A stretch of DNA of 64,000 bases, taken from Notamacropus eugenii. Lineage: Eukaryota > Chordata > Mammalia > Diprotodontia > Macropodidae. The stretch covers positions 92,962,741 to 93,026,740 of the forward strand of contig NC_092879.1 of NCBI RefSeq assembly GCF_028372415.1, written 5' to 3'. The notes below the pieces were generated by a model. It searched no databases. It worked only from the letters and a program-made list of their open reading frames with translations, and was not told the DNA's origin. The position numbers and the translations under genes were made by a program. Positions 21,931-33,689 of this stretch are shown in pieces. Numbering within the stretch: the stretch's first letter is position 1; every line of letters begins with the position of its first letter.

Positions 21931-22746
21931 TGAAACAGCCCCAAACCCCTTAAACCTGCACCAGCTCTATCTAACCTTTATGCAGTAGGTACATGCCACA
22001 TGTCTTAAGTTTTGCTTTTCTGATTAAGTTTCTGTTTTTCAGTAATCAGATTCACCAGTTCAGGCCTCCTCAATTTTTGTAGACACCTTATCCAAAGCCA
22101 GGGGCAATTAGATGGCTCAGTGGATAGAGTAGTAGGCCTGGAGTCAGGAAGACCCGAGTTCAAGCCTCAGATACTTATTAGCTGTGTGACCATGGGCAAG
22201 TCACTCCACCTCTGTTTGTCTTAATCCACTGGAGAAGGAAATGGCAAACTACTCCAGGAACTTTGCCAAGAAAACCCCAAGGACATTATGGTCCATGGAG
22301 TTGTGGGGAGTAGGATATGACTGAACAACAAGTATACAAGGCCAAATGAGGGAGGATTACATCCTGGAACAGTGATAAAGCTTCTCATGGGTCACAGGCG
22401 GAGGCTGGTCTCCTCCACCTTGTGGGAACAAGCATCAGTGACAAATCCCAGCTATTTCAGTACTTCACCCCCACCTCTGAGGGGCTATAAAAACCTCTAC
22501 CCTAGGGAGAGAGCTTTGGCTTCATTCGGGGAAGAGTTGGTGTCCTGACTGCTGCCTCACGTTCCCAGCCTGCAAAACTCCTGCGACTTCTGCCAGATTC
22601 GGGAAGCTGATTGCCACCTGTTCCTGTGTATCCTTGCAAAAAAAAAAATCTTAATTCACTCTGTAACTGTAAGTCAGCCTTGTTTAGTCATTTGGGGCCC
22701 CTGTGATTTGAACCCTACCACTGATCAGCTTGTCTGGTCAGGTTAA
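21931..22746 (+). mobile_element. 5' LTR of the ERVL-like element (with inserted SINE)
   Basis: Aligns with 28478-29058 on both sides of a SINE. Starts TGAAACAGCC; the end is near TGGTCA or a few bases on. It has a TATA-like CTATAAAAACC at about 22485-22495. About 570 bases without the SINE. Confidence 0.7.
22101..22336 (+). mobile_element. tRNA-derived SINE with RTE tail inside 5' LTR
   Basis: GGCTCAGTGGATAGAGTAG, GACCCGAGTTCAAGCCTCAG, CTGGAGAAGGAAATGGCAAA, ending CTGAACAACAAG. Flanked by CAAAGCCA and CAAGGCCA, probable target-site duplications with one mismatch. Confidence 0.88.
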
Positions 22747-22753
22747 TAGAAGT

Positions 22754-22770
22754 TGGTACTAGGAGTTGGG
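22754..22770 (+). other. Primer-binding site, tRNA-Leu type
   Basis: TGGTACTAGGAGTTGGG fits the complement of the 3' end of tRNA-Leu (TAA anticodon, ending CCTGGTACCA) with two mismatches. A Leu primer site is characteristic of ERVL. Confidence 0.65.
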
Positions 22771-23371
22771 TGCAACAACTTTACTTTTGAGCTAGAGTAA
22801 TGGCAGGACAAACTGGGCAGAGGAAAGTGAAGGGGAAGGAGAAGGAATTCCCTGTACTGGATTGGATGACTAAAATGAAGGCAAACTCAAATGGTGATGT
22901 AGACAGGCTTATTTCCCTCCTAATGAAGAAAGCAATGGTTGAGAAGGAAAGACTCCAGTCTGAGAAAATAGTCTGTTGTGAAGATGTGGAGGAGAATGGA
23001 GGAGGCAACTAAGGCAGGATATTTCCAGAATAGTCCGTGAAGACAAAAAAGGTAGTGATCCCTTTCCTCTTTCCCCACCTCCGACTGGATTGAAAAGGGT
23101 TTGTGGGTGGGGGTGGGTTAGGGAGGGCATAGAGATAAGAAAAATCAAATCAGGGAATATCCAAAGAACATATTTGGAAATATTGGTCAAAATTTAATTT
23201 CTTTTAAGCAATCCATGACTTTGAAGTCTGGATTCATGGTCCTGTGTTAAATCTGATGTATACACGTGATGTGTAGGTGTATGTATACCTAGGTACATGT
23301 ATGCGTCTGCTGTTCAATTATATGTTCACCAATGTGGTAGCAGTTAATTTAGTTTATAATTTACTGTTTTC

Positions 23372-23482
23372 TTTTCTTTTTTTGGGGGGGGGCAATCAGG
23401 GTTAAGTGACCTACCAAATTTGAGCTCTGGTCTTCCTGACTCCACAGTGTGTGCTCTAACCACTGTACCAACTAGCTGCCTC
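23372..23482 (-). mobile_element. tRNA-derived SINE fragment
   Basis: GGGCAATCAGGGTTAAGTGA, GGTCTTCCTGACTCCACAG, ACCAACTAGCTGCCTC. Confidence 0.7.
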
Positions 23483-25354
23483 TATTCTTTTCTTTAGTAA
23501 GCCACACACTGTAAAAGATCTTGGAAAAAATAATTTGGTATCTGATTATGTACATGCATGTATACATGTATGTATGTGTGTGTCTGCTGGTCTGTGTGTC
23601 ACTGTGGTTGTCAGTGAAAAGAATTTCAGACAACTCTGGAGTCAAGTTCTTTGAATCAGTCATTTAAAGTCTATAAAATTGTGTATTATATCTCTTCACA
23701 TCTGGCCAGCACTGGGGGATGAGTTTAGCATAAGATTAATTGTGAAGGATTATGTAGACACCTGTGAATTGGTGTGAAGAATCTGAATTTTGCTTTCCAG
23801 TAAAAGAATAGTTTGGAAGAAATCATTACAGTCACAATTTTGTCATCTATGAATTTGATTCAAACTATAATGGGAAAGAAATCAGGCTTTCATATGATTC
23901 TACTGGGGGCATTTCAGCAATGTTTGGAATGTAAATTGATTTCAATGGCATTGCATGTGCACTGAATTTCATGTTTTTCTCTGTGGTGGGTTCCTGGGTT
24001 CACCCACCATGGAATGTTCAATTGTGGGGATGCAGACATTTAATAATTTGGATCTTTGCACCCAGACTTCCCTCCAGAGCTACCCCACCCCTTTTCTGCT
24101 GCTCCCTGAAACCAGGGATGGCTGAGGAGGAGTGGGGGGGTTCTTCTCTTTTGCCCCCTCTTTTTGTGCTCTCTTTCCTTGGTTTGAAGAGGATGAAGAG
24201 CTCAGCCAGCATTTGCTACCTACCCTCCCCCTTTCCTTTCTCTGAGATCTTTCTCTCCTCTGAGGGCTGAGAGATAGATTCCTTGGCTTGTTCTCTCCAG
24301 CCAGGTCTTTCAAAGCACCCCAGCCAGGACAGACCTGGGAAAGGTATTTGTTACTGCTCTGGCTAGTTCTTGATGGACTTCTACTGCAAGCTGTAGCTTC
24401 TGATTGTGTTCCCAATCTCCTCTCTCCAGATATCTATTCCCTCTCATGAACTTTATGCCTCTGCAACTCCCTTCTGTGCCCTTATCTTCTCTGTTTGAGT
24501 ATGATGTGTGATCTCCTACTGGAAGATACTAAAGCTAAGTTTCCCAAAGTACTTATCTGATAGGGCTAATGCTATTCTGAAAGCAATGACTTTCATATTT
24601 GTCTTTAGGCTAAAATCTCCCCAATATGATCAGCTTAATAAACATACATTCCTTTTTTCCAAAGAAAGACCTACAAGAATGTGAGTTGTTGTGCACAATC
24701 TATCAAGACATGCTATTACTAAAGCCAAAAGATCCCACGGTTCTTAAGACTCTTGGAATGTATGTTAGAAGCTTATCAATGCATTTCTATGAACAATGTT
24801 GACAATAAAAGAGAACACAGGTAAATGATGTGACTTTCGAATGTCTATAGTCATAGCTTAATTTGTTTTGGGTAGATCTGACCCAACTTTCTATTTCTGA
24901 ATGTGTTCTGATACCAAATTTACTTGTGTAAACTGAGAAAGAATTGTGAATGCTAGGTTTAGTTTAAGTTATAATCTGGAAAGCAAGCAAGTACCTCCTG
25001 TATAAATGTAAATTAAACCAGCAGTTATAAGATTGCAAACTCTTACTTACATCTAGTCCCTGTGAATAAGGCACCAAGAGAATTTAGAATTTTAGCTTTA
25101 CAGTATCGTGTCTACTCTTCCTTCTGGCTGTACCAAAGGTTATCTAAATTACTTTGTAGCTACAATACCTTCTCTAGGAAAGGAATCTGGAATATCTATT
25201 GGTTTTGTAACTATAGACTTGGGCCTTGACTTAAAATACTATAGGTTCCCGTTTTTCTCATTGATCTTTACAATTTATCTCCCTTTTGTGGCAGTTGGTT
25301 ATTCCCAAAGATCTTGGGCTGGAAAGGACCTCAGAAGGTTATCTCTGTAATGAG

Positions 25355-25525
25355 GCCTTGGGAGCATGCCCAGGTCCATGGTAGTCAGTGTTACATTTCA
25401 TCTTACATATGAGTTTAAATGACTTGCCCAAGATCTTCTAGGTAGTAGGCAGCAAAGCTGGGGTTCAATTCGAACTCCTCTGAACCCAAATCCAGTGTTC
25501 TTTTTACTCTATCATGCTGATTGCC
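25355..25525 (-). mobile_element. MIR SINE fragment
   Basis: GACTTGCCCAAGATCTTCTA, GGCAGCAAAGCTGGGGTTCA. Confidence 0.65.
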
Positions 25526-28477
25526 TCCAAACTTCAACACTTCTACCCTACTATGCCAACCTCCTTTCGGGTAACTTCAGCTCACACCTCTCTTCCTACT
25601 CTCCAGGTAAGCAGTTCAACCACTTCCACCGAAACAAAAACTGTTTTCCTTTCCCTATGTGACCCAGTGGTCCAAAGCAGACTTCAGGAAGCTAATAGTC
25701 TCTTCTATCCTGGAATATTCTGAGAGAAAACTGTATGTGAGATCCTAGGGATTCTCAAAATGGATGATTTTCTTTTCTGAAATAGGAATAAAAACATCAA
25801 TTATCCGGTCACTTCCTCTGCCTCTCTAGCCCTTGGAGTCAGGACTCCAAGTTTTCTAATCCACAACCTTTCATGACTCTACCATGACTCTGGCAGCTCC
25901 TACCACCGTAGGCCCCCCGTTTTCTCTTAAGAAGACAGCTGCAAGAGTCCTTTTTGGGGGGAGAATAAAAAAGAAGTCAAAATAGGAATAGGAAAACCTT
26001 AGAAGCTACAAGCTGCAACAATTCTAGTCTTTAGATAGTAGTTTTAGCCAAAACAATTTGGAAGTAGCAAAGTATAAGAGAGAACCTCAGTCTTACAGGA
26101 GAAGTTTTTATGGGTGATTTGTAAATAGTTTGGAATATACATTTGAAATAAAACTAGAATAGAAAAAGCATAAAGTTATAATAGCATATAGCTGAGAAAA
26201 AGTTAGGGCCATGCTAAGCAAACAGGTACCCCACCCCTACTAAGAATAGTGAAATTGAAAATAAATAAATGAAAAGAATACTCTGGGTAATCTATTTCTG
26301 GTGCAATAATCTAATAGCTTGAGTATTTTAGTATTGAATATGGGACTGTATATAAAGCTCTTTATAAACTTTGAAGCACTATATGATCAACATCAACTAT
26401 TATTGTTACTGTTTTTTCCATTCCATTGATTAAAGAATGCTTCTGTAACTATTATTTCATTTGAAGCCATGTGTCCCCAAGCCTATCACAAGTAGTCCTA
26501 AGTCAAGGAGGTCTTTCCCTCTATGAAAGACTAGGACCAGAGATGAAGTAGGCTGGGCCATCTTTGAAGATCTCACAATAACAGCAGAAAACAGCAAACA
26601 ACTCAATTTGCAAGAACTGAGTCTATCTTGGCTGCAAGGAAAATGTAAAACTGGGACAGTTATGCAGTATTTAAGAAAGTTTATCAGCACCAACACTAAC
26701 ACTGAACTGTGGAATTTGAGTTGTCATCTGGAGTAATTTTCTTATCCAGAAGAAGCTGCCTACACTGTGTACTCAAATGAGAAAAACGATCTCTGTGCTT
26801 TGTTTCCAGAAACTTGAGGGATAATATATATACCGTTTTGTAACTTCTACACATGGACTCATGGGGGTATGTGGTTGGAGGATCTTAGTTATTGTTTTAA
26901 TAGTTTCAATTTATTTTAAGCATTTCTGTTTATTCAACATTAGCATATCCCATAATGTTATTATTTTGTCCTGTATTGATGTCAAGTTTGATTTAGATTC
27001 TATTATGATTATCTAATATGCCATATTTGAATGAGATGTTGTAGAGCTGAAAGTTAGAAGAACTGGAAAAGAAGGAAACTTAGAAAAGAGCTAGAAGCTT
27101 TAGAAAGACTTAGCAGGAACTTAATAGGTATGAAAGAGGTATCATCCACTGAAGGGTTCATGCCATGTTATAGCTACAAACCAATGGAGTACTTGTCAAT
27201 TTTGATGTACAGGCAGGATAGCTGACCAACTGTTGACTGTGCCATCTCTTGTGATGACTGCGAATAGCGGAACTTGCTGTAGGGGGAAGAAACCATCACA
27301 ACTCTAGTTGCTTCTTACAATTTGATTATCATTCTATTTGGACCTTACTATTACATGCCAGATCAGAAACCTGATGGGAAGATTTAATAAATTATAAGGC
27401 CTAATTCTTGCTAAAAATTATTATCAATGTGATGAGCTTGATGATGAATCTGCAGCCAACTATCAAGGGGAGACTGTCAACAGGTTGCTTACTAAAGTGC
27501 TCATGAAAGAAGCACTGGAGCCATAATGGTTCTGAATAACACATCTGAATATATGAATGAGTCCCAGGTGGTTCTATAGGAGCAGAGGTAAGGATTGGAG
27601 AAGCGGCCTCACGAAGGTGGTGGCAGGACTTTTCTGATGACCCTACTGTTTTCCTCCCTTGAAAGGGGCAGCCCTCCCACCTGGTTGACCACACACCTGA
27701 CTAGTGTACCCCTTGGATAGTATGAAGACCTGTACTATGAATTGGCAATTCAGGATCCAAATTTTACTCATTATAAGGACAGAATTAAAGAAACCAGACC
27801 CATCAAAACTATGCAAAATCAGTCTGTAATTCCTAGATCAATACTCTGTAAAATACCATCAATATTACCACAAAAATATCTTTCTCCCCTCTTACAGTAA
27901 GTTCCTCTAGTCCTTAAAAATACAGCTAATTATTCTATAATGATCTTACTTGGTATATACAGAAGAAACAAATGTTTGTAAGAGTTAACTGAAATGAGAA
28001 GAGACATACTATAACAAAAGGATGATTTTTAAGATACCCTTCCTGTGGAAACAGAGGGATGGCATGTGGAAAACTGTTTTCCAATAATAAATTTTTAAAT
28101 TTCCACAGTTTTATATATTTTCTTCCTACCTTCATATCTTGTTTGTAGAAGTTACTCTCATAACCCTTGAGTACATAACTTTTGCTTGGGGAGACACTAT
28201 GCCACTTACATTGAAAATTACTTGTCTCTATTTGTGGAATCCATTTTTTTGTACCACCAGGTTAAGTCACCAAAGCCATAAATGTGGTGAGGTGACAAGC
28301 CTCCTTGCCCCAGATAAATAAGCATCGTAATGACTAGTATAGCCTGATAAACATCAATGGCAACCAACATGCCAATAGAAAATACGAGTTTATCCATTCC
28401 TACCCTCTCTAAATTAAGACTTGAGTATATTCCTTTAAAGAGATGGGATATGGACAAAAGCAGTTGCATTATTGGCC

Positions 28478-29058
28478 TGTTAATCAGCTCAAAAGGTCTA
28501 AATCTTATATTGTCTCTACCTTCTATGTGGTAGACATGTATTAGTGTCCTACGTCTTCATGGTTGTTTTTCTGCTTAAGTTTCTGCTTCTCAGTAATCAG
28601 ATTCCCTAGCTTCTGCCTCCCCTGTTTTTGCAAATGAATTTGTGCAAGCTAAGGAAAATTTCATCTTAAAATAGTGATAAGGACCCTAACACGATCACAG
28701 ACTCGGGCCATTCGCCACTCCCCAAACCCAGCTGTGTTTGTACTTTCTCATTCAGCCCTTGAGGGGGCCTTTGGGTTCATTCATGAAAAGGCTGGCATGC
28801 CAATTTCCAACTCATATCTTTGGTCCACCATGCTCTTCCACATACCCCAGAACTGAGATGATCTATGTGCCTATTGTGGTTGTCTGTATCAGTGAGTGTC
28901 CTTGCCTAAGTAAGGTCCACCTGATCCCCACCTGTTCCTGTGTATACTTGCAATAAAACCTCGCTTAATTCTGGAACTATAAGTCAGTCTCATGGAATCA
29001 TTTCCTGTAGCCTGTGATTTGAGCCTGAACTCTAATCAGCTGGTGTGGTCTTGGTTCA
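28478..29058 (+). mobile_element. 3' LTR of the ERVL-like element
   Basis: Starts TGTTAATCAG and ends near TTGGTTCA. It carries an AATAAA (about 28952) in the same place as the A-rich stretch of the 5' LTR. About 580 bases. No clear target-site duplication is visible at the element's ends. Confidence 0.7.
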
Positions 29059-29159
29059 TGATTCTTTCTTAGGTTATTATTACTTTTGAAGTGGCCCCAA
29101 AATTCTGGAGCACTTTTCCAAAAAAAATCAGTAGGTAGAGTTCTATTTCTGGAATTCGT

Positions 29160-29342
29160 ACAGTCATAGGCTGTTAAAACTCAAAGGGACCTTAGAGATT
29201 TTCTAGTCCAACTTCCTCATTTTACATAGAAGGAAACTGAGGCCCAGAAAACAGAAGTAACTTGCCCAAGATGTTAGTGGCAGATTCTGACCAAGAGTTC
29301 AGGTCTTCTGACTCCTAGTCCAGTGTTCTTTCTCTAATTCTG
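29160..29342 (-). mobile_element. MIR-type SINE
   Basis: GGGACCTTAGAGATTTTCTA, GGAAACTGAGGCCCAGAAAA, AGGTCTTCTGACTCCTAGTC. Confidence 0.8.
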
Positions 29343-29344
29343 AA

Positions 29345-30695
29345 ACACAGAAAAACGTTTAACTGATATGAACATGGTTCCTTTCCCACAACAAAAACCA
29401 AAATCATACATCTCCCTGAAACAGTAGTATTTTCATTATCATACAATCATAGTTGATAGAGGAGAGAGGTGGACTTTTAGGGGTACTTTGAGAAGAATTA
29501 ACAAAGTACAAAGGCAAATCAAACCATTTTCTCCCCAAGATGAAACCCGTTGTAAAAATTTAAATGAAACTGCCCAAATGTATCAACAAGTTGTCAAAAG
29601 AAGTCTATGAGAACATAAACATATAAGTCAAAACCCTTATGTCTAGGCCCCACAATCAGAATGTATTTGTACTCAGATAGAGAATTCTGATAGTAGCCTG
29701 TCCTGGAGAAAATTTGATTCAACAGGAATCTGAAATCCCTGAAATTTCCTTCTTTTCCTTAAAGATGCAGACTTAGAAACATCATCTAGGAATCATTCAA
29801 TGCTCTGACATGCTGTGCCCAGAATGAAGAATTCATTAGAGCAGTGTTTCCCAGCAATTTTCACACTGTTACCTTTACTCGTTGATTAAAATGGGGATGG
29901 AGGGGGGGTTAAAAGGGAGAAAATAATCAGTCCTTTGAAAATAATAAATTTTATTATGGTCATGGAGAGAGGACCAAGAAACAGACAGAAAGGAGAATGG
30001 CAATGATATCTCAGTTGCCATAAGAGGAAGGAGTCTCTCCAAGTAGGAAGCTATAGGTTACCTGTGGCAAACCTTGAGTGGGGTTCTAATATCCAGCTAC
30101 AAGAAGGGAAAAGTGTTGGTTGAGGGAAAGAAGGGGAAAAAAAAGCAGGGCTGTCCTCAGAATATGTGGAAGAGGGTGGCTCTGGTGGCAGTATGCGCCA
30201 AGGAGGAGCCCAGCAGCAGGGAAAGCCCTGCTTGCTGTGACACAGCACTTAGCTCACTGTTGAGATCTATCACACTGAGTGGAAAACACTGCACTAGTGA
30301 GTGGGGAGAGGAGTTCTTTCATCTCCAGCCGCAATCGCCTCAAAAAACCCCCAAAAACCCAAAACAAAGGAACGGCCATCAGCTGGAGATACCTTAGCTT
30401 AAGAGCATAGACATTTCTGAGATAAGAAACTTGTTTAAAGTCCAAAATATCTTCGTCGCCCCCACCCCCACCCCTTAGGCAGCAGCATCCAACACCATCT
30501 GATGCTCTGGAGAAAACCAAAACCTCTCTGTGACACCAAACTCATTTTGCAATGTTGACAGTTGGCCACTGTGCCCATGCTGAGAGCCTAGATGCCACCG
30601 CTGCCAGAACAGAAGTCATCACCAAGATTGGGAGGGCACTTGGCACCTACCACCAGCATGCCCAGCATCTCCTTTGGCTTCTAAGGTCCCTGACC
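29345..30695. other. Unresolved sequence upstream of the CpG island
   Basis: No exon recognised. Frames at 30074-30397 and 30552-31013 overlap the island flank and show no protein family. Could include leader-exon variants of RAB9B. Confidence 0.35.
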
Positions 30696-31024
30696 TCCTT
30701 GTTTGCGAGCACAGCAGGCTGGGATTGGGCAATGCCCCCAAGGCCGCCAGGTCTCTGCCGGGGGTGGGCGAGGATGGATGGCATGATGGTGGCGGCAGCA
30801 GCGCGGGGAGGAATGGACCGAGCCGGGAGCAGCCGGGGGGGCCGCGGGCCGCAGCAGCGGGACCCCCGGGCTCCCGGACCCCTGGGAGGGAGAGCGGGGG
30901 CGGGCGGCCCCCCTCGGCAGCACGCATGCGTCCCCCGCGCCGCCCGCCCCCGCCGCGCGCCCCCCGCCCGCCCGCCGGCTCCCGGGCGGCGCGCCCTCCG
31001 CGCAGCCAGGTAGGCAGCCACCTT

Positions 31025-31027
31025 ACC
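31025..31027 (-). other. Candidate exon 1 splice donor of RAB9B
   Basis: Minus strand reads CCCG|GTAAGG, with the exon ending at 31027. It is inside the CpG island and is the best minus-strand donor seen there. A weaker GTAGGT lies near 30650. Confidence 0.5.
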
Positions 31028-31268
31028 GGGCCGGAGGCGCCGAGGAGGCTGGGCCGGGCTGGCTCAGGGCTGCTGGCTCTCCCCGTCCGTCACCGCCGCC
31101 TCCTTCGCTGCGCCTCGTTCGCTTGACAGCTGCCGCTCGCGCCCGCCGCGTCTCGAGCCCGCGCTTGCGCCCGAGAGATGGGGAGGGGGAGGGAAAAGGG
31201 GGGGTCGGGGACGAAGGCGGGGCTGGGCCGCCCTGCCTCGCGCCCTGGCTCCCCGGGGACCCCCTCGT

Positions 31269-31278
31269 GCGCATGCGC
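31269..31278. promoter_or_regulatory. NRF1 site GCGCATGCGC
   Basis: Perfect palindromic NRF1 consensus, about 240 bases upstream (in gene direction) of the candidate exon 1 donor. NRF1 sites of this kind are typical of housekeeping CpG-island promoters. A partial ACGCATGCGT copy is near 30922-30931. Confidence 0.6.
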
Positions 31279-31399
31279 GCCCTGCGGCTCCTTGCTTCGC
31301 GCCCCCAACCCCCACCCCTCTTCCATCCTCCAGCTGTCAGTCTCTCCACCTTCTAGAAGCAGCTAGAGATCTAGGCTCCCCCCACCGCCCACCCCCCAC

Positions 31400-31545
31400 C
31401 TGACAGAGGATCCCTAGGTTGAGAGCCACAAAGACCGCTCAGGGTTGGTTTGTTTTTTTCATGATCATCTCCTTCAAGCCTCCCTTCCTAAGGGTGGGGA
31501 AACTGAGGCCTACACAGGGGCAGGGACTTAGGACTTAGCAAGAGG
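31400..31545 (-). mobile_element. MIR fragment
   Basis: TAGGTTGAGAGCCACAAAGA, TGGGGAAACTGAGGCCTACA. Confidence 0.55.
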
Positions 31546-32485
31546 TGGGAAGAATCTCTACAGAAGGGCAAGCTGATCATCATTTTGTACTGATGACTTT
31601 ATACTTCATTCCCAATCTAGAATGTGGCCAGCAGCAGGGCCATGACCTCCAACCAATGGGAGCCGCCAGCCAGCAAACACTCCTTTCTCCCTTCCTTAAA
31701 ATCACTAAGGAGAAAGTGCCAGATCAATGACTCGCCCCCATTTATGGTCCTGGAGGAGATGGTAGGTCAAGACTGACCACTTGGAACTCACACGTAGCAG
31801 AAGAATCAGCTAGCAGTCATCCCTCATCCCAAGGACGCATCGTTGGGAGGAATTTCATTTCTCCAAGTGTGTCTGGTGTCTTAGCCTGTTCCTCTTTTCC
31901 TGTTCCTCTTCCCAAGCACTCCCTCCCTTCCATTCCTTTGCCTTAGCCACTTTCAAACTGACATTTGCCTGGAATGGGGGAGGGGGAGGGCCTCCAGAAG
32001 TCATCCACTTTCCTATTCCATCTTCCCACCTGACCAAACCCTACATAGAGCATCTCACAATGATGGCTAGAGCTGTTCCACTCCTCCCTGCTGGGAAGGT
32101 CTTATTCAGACTGAATCCCTGCTACTGTAGCTTTACTTCTCCTCATGTTTCTTCTTTTGTGCTCCCTGCAGGTGGAAAACAGAGGGTCATTACTCTGAAT
32201 AACAATCCTTTATTTTCTAGAAAACTGCTGTAAACTTCACTTTGGACTAAATAATCCTTTAACCATTTTTGCATGGGTACTATTTTCCAACTCTTTATTT
32301 TTCTTATTGACTTGCATTTACCGAATATTCTATTTGCCTTTTCATTGTTTTTTCCCTTTGTTGTTGTTGTTGTTCAATCCTGTGATTTCCTTGCTGCAGA
32401 GTACTCCAGGCATGGAAACTCTCCCATAATGCAGAGTGTTAGCATTTCACATGGAACCCGGGGTCTTCTCTAATTACCTGCACCA
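31546..32485. other. Unresolved sequence
   Basis: No gene seen. A GTT repeat (about 32359-32375) lies near 32.36 kb. Confidence 0.4.
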
Positions 32486-32489
32486 GCAA

Positions 32490-32600
32490 GAGATTCAGCA
32501 ATTTGTCTTTGGCTATGCAGCTGGTATGTGTCCGAGTCAGGGCTTGAACTTATCTTCCCGACTCTAAGGCTGGTTCTCTGTTCACTGCACTGTACTGCAT
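32490..32600 (-). mobile_element. MIR fragment
   Basis: TTTGGCTATGCAGCTGGTAT, GAGTCAGGGCTTGAACTTAT. Confidence 0.6.
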
Positions 32601-32865
32601 CTTGTTCAGTTGGTTTTCAGGTGGGTCTGACTCTGTGACCCTATTTGGGATTTTCTTGGCAAAGATCCTAGAATGGCTTGCCATTTCCTTTTCCAGTTGA
32701 TTTTATAGGCAAGGAATGGAGGCAAACAGGGTGAAGTGACTTGCCCAGAGTCACACATCTAGGAAGTATCTGAGGTCACATTTGAACTCAGGTCTTCCTG
32801 ACTCCAGGTCCAGCGACCTATTCACTGTACCATCTAGCTGCCCACTATACCACCTAGCTATGCCA
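32601..32865 (-). mobile_element. tRNA-derived SINE with RTE tail
   Basis: GGATTTTCTTGGCAAAGATC, GGCTTGCCATTTCCTTTTCC, GGTCTTCCTGACTCCAGGTC, CATCTAGCTGCCC. Full-length minus copy. Confidence 0.88.
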
Positions 32866-33240
32866 TAAGGGTAGGAACACTTTACCTACACAGGAAAAAT
32901 GAGGTGCACAGACAGTGTGTTGGATTATCAGAGAAGTACAGTCTTAGGAAGAGTCTATCCAGATGGAAACTGCGTGAGCCTGCCTGTCACTCGTGATGAT
33001 GAACTCCCATTATGTTGACAAGGACTATGTCCTTCCACCCTTTGCCAGAGAAAACGGCTTCCAGCATGCAGATACTCACAAGGGTGAAATGCTGCAGCAG
33101 GAAATCCAAAATGTGGGAGTCTGGCAGCCAACACCATGATACAGTGACTGGCTGGGAGAGGTTCAGAGGAATCCAGGAGGAATTTGAACTGAAGCTCTAG
33201 AAATTTGCCACAGTCAATTCAGAGTGTCTCAATCAGTTCC
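32866..33240. other. Unresolved sequence
   Basis: No feature recognised. Confidence 0.4.
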
Positions 33241-33244
33241 ACAT

Positions 33245-33400
33245 GGGGCTCACATGGAGGAGGCAGTGTGGGACCTTGGGCAAGTCACTTTCCATGAGCC
33301 TCAGTTTCGTCATATGCAAGGTACAGATCAGAATCCATCTCTTGACTACTTTCTAGAGAGCAAATGAGCTCATTTTTGGAAGAGAGTCCTTGGAGAGCTA
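33245..33400 (+). mobile_element. MIR-type SINE
   Basis: GTGGGACCTTGGGCAAGTCA, AGCCTCAGTTTCGTCATATG. Confidence 0.65.
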
Positions 33401-33439
33401 TGAATCACTATGGCCAGCTAGAGAGCAGCTGAGTGATCG

Positions 33440-33665
33440 AAATAGCAGAAAGTTCCCAAAGTCCTTTACTGATATTATATCCTTTGAGCCTCACATCACC
33501 TCTGGGAGGTGGGAATTATTCTCTCCTCATCACAGATGAGGAAATCAAACCTCACTGTGGTTGTGGTGCAGCTCACATAGGTAGTGTCAGAGGAGAGATT
33601 TGAACCCACGTTTTGGGATTGCAGATCCTTCATCCTTTCTAACACACTGTGCTGCCTACTTAAAG
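33440..33665 (-). mobile_element. MIR SINE
   Basis: TTTGAGCCTCACATCACCTC, ACAGATGAGGAAATCAAACC, GAGATTTGAACCCACGTTTT. Confidence 0.8.
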
Positions 33666-33689
33666 AGGAAATCCTCACACAGGAGGGTC

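Larger units (their letters stand above)
22771..28477 (+). mobile_element. Interior of the ERVL-like element
   Basis: Retroviral interior by position only; I recognise no intact gag, pol or env domain. A short frame at 22800-23012 starts just after the primer site where gag would begin. SINE or MIR scraps lie at about 23370-23480 and 25360-25520. Later insertions not recognised here may account for part of the length. Confidence 0.5.
21931..29058 (+). mobile_element. Old ERVL-like endogenous retrovirus with two LTRs
   Basis: Two same-orientation LTR-like copies (about 21931-22746 and 28478-29058) bound a 5.7 kb interior. Shared landmarks are GTTTCTG(C/T)TTTTCAGTAA, CCACCTGTTCCTGTGTAT, a GTAA/ACTATAAGTCAG block and GATCAGCT. 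A primer site for tRNA-Leu follows the 5' LTR, as in the ERVL class. The copies differ greatly, so the insertion is old, and the interior is heavily broken with no intact domain. It lies antisense to RAB9B in its intron. SINEs have inserted in the 5' LTR and interior. Confidence 0.75.
16205..31026 (-). other. RAB9B: RAB9B leader intron (inferred)
   Basis: Inferred intron of about 14.8 kb between the donor CCCG|GTAAGG at 31026 and the acceptor at 16205, minus strand. It is filled by a CR1/L3 LINE, SINEs and an ERVL-like provirus that lies antisense to the gene. A second untranslated leader exon could exist inside; none was recognised. Confidence 0.55.
30700..31350 (-). promoter_or_regulatory. 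RAB9B: CpG island, probable RAB9B promoter and first exon
   Basis: This is the only strongly GC- and CpG-rich stretch in the window, with many CGs and several GGGCGG-like Sp1 boxes. It lies upstream of RAB9B in the right orientation. On the minus strand a donor CCCG|GTAAGG ends a candidate first exon at 31027. An NRF1 palindrome sits at 31269-31278. A plus-strand donor (CAG|GTAGGC near 31010) means divergent transcription cannot be excluded. Confidence 0.75.

Noticed and set aside
30552-31366. Long overlapping frames across the CpG island on both strands
   Set aside because: GC-rich DNA has few stops. The translations are Ala/Arg/Pro/Gly-rich with no known domain.
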